Source: Methylomonas sp. LL1
GTDB lineage: Bacteria; Pseudomonadota; Gammaproteobacteria; Methylococcales; Methylomonadaceae
Length of the DNA stretch: 64,000 nt
Assembly (NCBI RefSeq): GCF_015711015.1
Contig: NZ_CP064653.1
Location: 3,410,001 to 3,474,000, forward strand
Direction of reading: 5' to 3'
Shown here in pieces: positions 61,527-64,000 of this stretch (within the stretch, counting starts at the first letter, position 1; each line of letters begins with the position of its first letter). A program made the translations under genes and the position numbers. Under the pieces are notes generated by a model. It was given only the letters and a program-made list of their open reading frames with translations. It was not told the DNA's origin and did no database searches.

Positions 61527-62957
61527 CTAATTGTGGGTTTTATCTTTAATCGTCTGAATAATCGCCGTAGTCGAATGCCCCTCGATAAACGACAAAATCT
61601 TCACTTCGCCGCCGTTGGCCAATACGCTATCGTGGCCGGCGATGCTGGTGATGTCGGTGTAGTCGCCGCCCTTGACCAGAATGTCCGGCAGCAATTGGTC
61701 TATCACCTGTTTCGGTGTGTCTTCCTCGAATTCCACCACCCAGTCCACGCATTCCAAGGCCGCCAACATTTCCATGCGGTGATCCAATGGATTGACCGGA
61801 CGTTCCGGGCCTTTCAAGCGTTGCACCGAAGCATCGCTGTTGACCAACACCACCAAGCGGTCGCCCAAGGTCTTGGCCTGTTGCAGATAACGTACATGGC
61901 CCGGATGCAGGATGTCGAAACAGCCGTTGGTGGCGACGATTTTTTCGCCGGTTTTCTTGGCCGCTTCGCGTTCCAGCAAGATTTCCGCCAACGAGCAGAC
62001 GCCTTTGTGATGCGCGCGCGGGCCGTGTAAAGCTTCCGCCAGTTCTTCGGTATTGACGGTGGCGGTGCCCATCTTGCCGACCACGATGCCGGCACCGACG
62101 TTGGCCAGTTGGGTGGCTTCGGCCAGGGATTTTTTTGCGGCTAGGCTAGCGGCCAATACCGAAATCACCGTATCGCCGGCGCCGGTGACATCGAACACTT
62201 CGCGGGCGTGGGTCGGCAGATGCAACGGCTCGGCTTCCTTACTTAATAAAGACATACCGTGTTCGCCGCGCGTCACCAACAAGGCCTCCAGTTCCAATTC
62301 AGCCATCAAATTCAAGCCGCGTTCGACGATTTGTTGCTGGTCGGCGCAACGGCCAACCACCGCTTCGAATTCGCTCAAATTGGGCGTGATCAAGGTCGCC
62401 TGTTGGTAAATGGAGAAATCGCTACCCTTGGGATCGACCAGCACTGGCTTTTTCAATTGCTTGGCTAATCGGATGAATTGCGGCACCTGACTCAACGTGC
62501 CTTTGCCGTAATCGGACAGCACCACCACTTGCGACTGCATCATTTCCGCATGATATTGATGTAATAGCGTATCGCTATCTACGTCCTGAAAACCATCCTC
62601 GAAATCCAGCCGGATCAATTGCTGATGCCGGCTCATCACCCGCAACTTGGTAATGGTCGGATGATGCGGCACACCCTGAAACAGACACAATACGCCGGCT
62701 TTTTTCAACAAGGTTTCCAACGCCACCGCGGCTTCGTCCTCGCCGGTAAAACCCAATAGGGAGGCTTTTGCCCCCAGCGCGGCAATATTCAAGGCCACGT
62801 TGCCGGCGCCGCCGGCGCGTTGCTCGTCGTGCTTAACATGCACCACCGGCACCGGCGCTTCCGGTGAGATACGTGAAGTAGGGCCGTGCCAGTAGCGGTC
62901 CAGCATCAGATCGCCGACCACCAGCACGCGGGCCGAGGAATAATTGGGTAATTGCAT
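61527..62957 (-). CDS. hldE: Bifunctional heptose-7-phosphate kinase / heptose-1-phosphate adenylyltransferase
   Basis: A 476-residue HldE. The N-terminal PfkB-type kinase (1-320) has [15 protein letters not shown] and [14 protein letters not shown]. The C-terminal nucleotidyltransferase (about 340-476) has [17 protein letters not shown], carrying the HxGH motif. It makes ADP-heptose for the LPS core, with GmhB (37074-37616) acting between its two steps. Length matches E. coli (477). Divergent from arsC. Confidence 0.97.
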   Translation of the reverse strand: MQLPNYSSARVLVVGDLMLDRYWHGPTSRISPEAPVPVVHVKHDEQRAGGAGNVALNIAALGAKASLLGFTGEDEAAVALETLLKKAGVLCLFQGVPHHPTITKLRVMSRHQQLIRLDFEDGFQDVDSDTLLHQYHAEMMQSQVVVLSDYGKGTLSQVPQFIRLAKQLKKPVLVDPKGSDFSIYQQATLITPNLSEFEAVVGRCADQQQIVERGLNLMAELELEALLVTRGEHGMSLLSKEAEPLHLPTHAREVFDVTGAGDTVISVLAASLAAKKSLAEATQLANVGAGIVVGKMGTATVNTEELAEALHGPRAHHKGVCSLAEILLEREAAKKTGEKIVATNGCFDILHPGHVRYLQQAKTLGDRLVVLVNSDASVQRLKGPERPVNPLDHRMEMLAALECVDWVVEFEEDTPKQVIDQLLPDILVKGGDYTDITSIAGHDSVLANGGEVKILSFIEGHSTTAIIQTIKDKTHN

Positions 62958-63027
62958 GGCTTTGTACGCGGTGAAAAAAACGGAATGCTATTATAACGGC
63001 TTGTCGAGAGTCTAAGGGGTGTAAACC

Positions 63028-63971
<944 letters not shown>

Positions 63972-64000
63972 TCCAATCTCTCAAGGATTCCCGGTAAAAA

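Overview
The window looks like chromosome of a gammaproteobacterial methanotroph of the order Methylococcales, most likely close to Methylomonas. This is an inference from protein style and gene content (VPLPA-type C-terminal sorting proteins, the mnmG-rsmG-parA-parB-atp order, the DUF2970 and coiled-coil small proteins), not from a marker gene. No rRNA, tRNA or CRISPR array was recognised. Most of the window is ordinary core genome with tightly packed operons.

Layout. 1-6500: hexose-6-phosphate mutarotase, a repeat-rich gap, a VPLPA-CTERM secreted protein, then (minus strand) glmU, glmS and a short methylenetetrahydrofolate reductase. 6500-13540: complete F1Fo ATP synthase operon atpI-B-E-F-H-A-G-D-C with a strong promoter and a terminator. 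13800-17920: parB, parA, rsmG, mnmG, the block that normally sits beside the replication origin. 17980-21700: small basic protein, ribA, a Lon-like protease and a MEKHLA-domain protein. 21890-24280: two small proteins and an IS110-family element whose upstream non-coding end folds like a bridge RNA. 24310-32830: class I fumarase, a MASE1-PAS-GGDEF diguanylate cyclase, a glutaredoxin-like protein, a YqhA-family protein, metH and a DUF2970 protein. 32890-36310: small membrane proteins, an HTTM-DUF393 fusion and two tandem duplicated lipoproteins with duplicated promoters. 36350-44320: plsC-gmhB-glyS-glyQ, a YheT-type hydrolase, and cbpA-cbpM with an HtpX-like protease. 44670-53500: divergent speE and speA (polyamines), SGNH lipase, beta-hydroxyacid dehydrogenase, ugd, a second VPLPA-CTERM protein, an amino-acid permease and a pentapeptide-repeat protein. 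53550-54420: ubiA.

54450-61420 is the accessory region and the main point of interest: a six-gene, minus-strand, overlapping operon inserted between ubiA and hldE. It encodes a DndC-like sulfurtransferase, a 72-residue protein, a DndD-like SMC ATPase, a protein whose N-terminus resembles DndE fused to an FtsK-type DNA translocase, then an ABC-type ATPase and a DUF4435 (TOPRIM-like) protein arranged like the AriA/AriB pair of PARIS. I read it as a DNA phosphorothioation-type modification module joined to a PARIS-like effector, without dndA, dndB or dptFGH in the window. Function is inferred.

61520-64000: hldE, an ArsC-family protein and wrbA. GmhB and HldE, encoded about 24 kb apart, act in the same ADP-heptose pathway; metH and the MetF-like protein supply methionine; glmS and glmU make UDP-GlcNAc.
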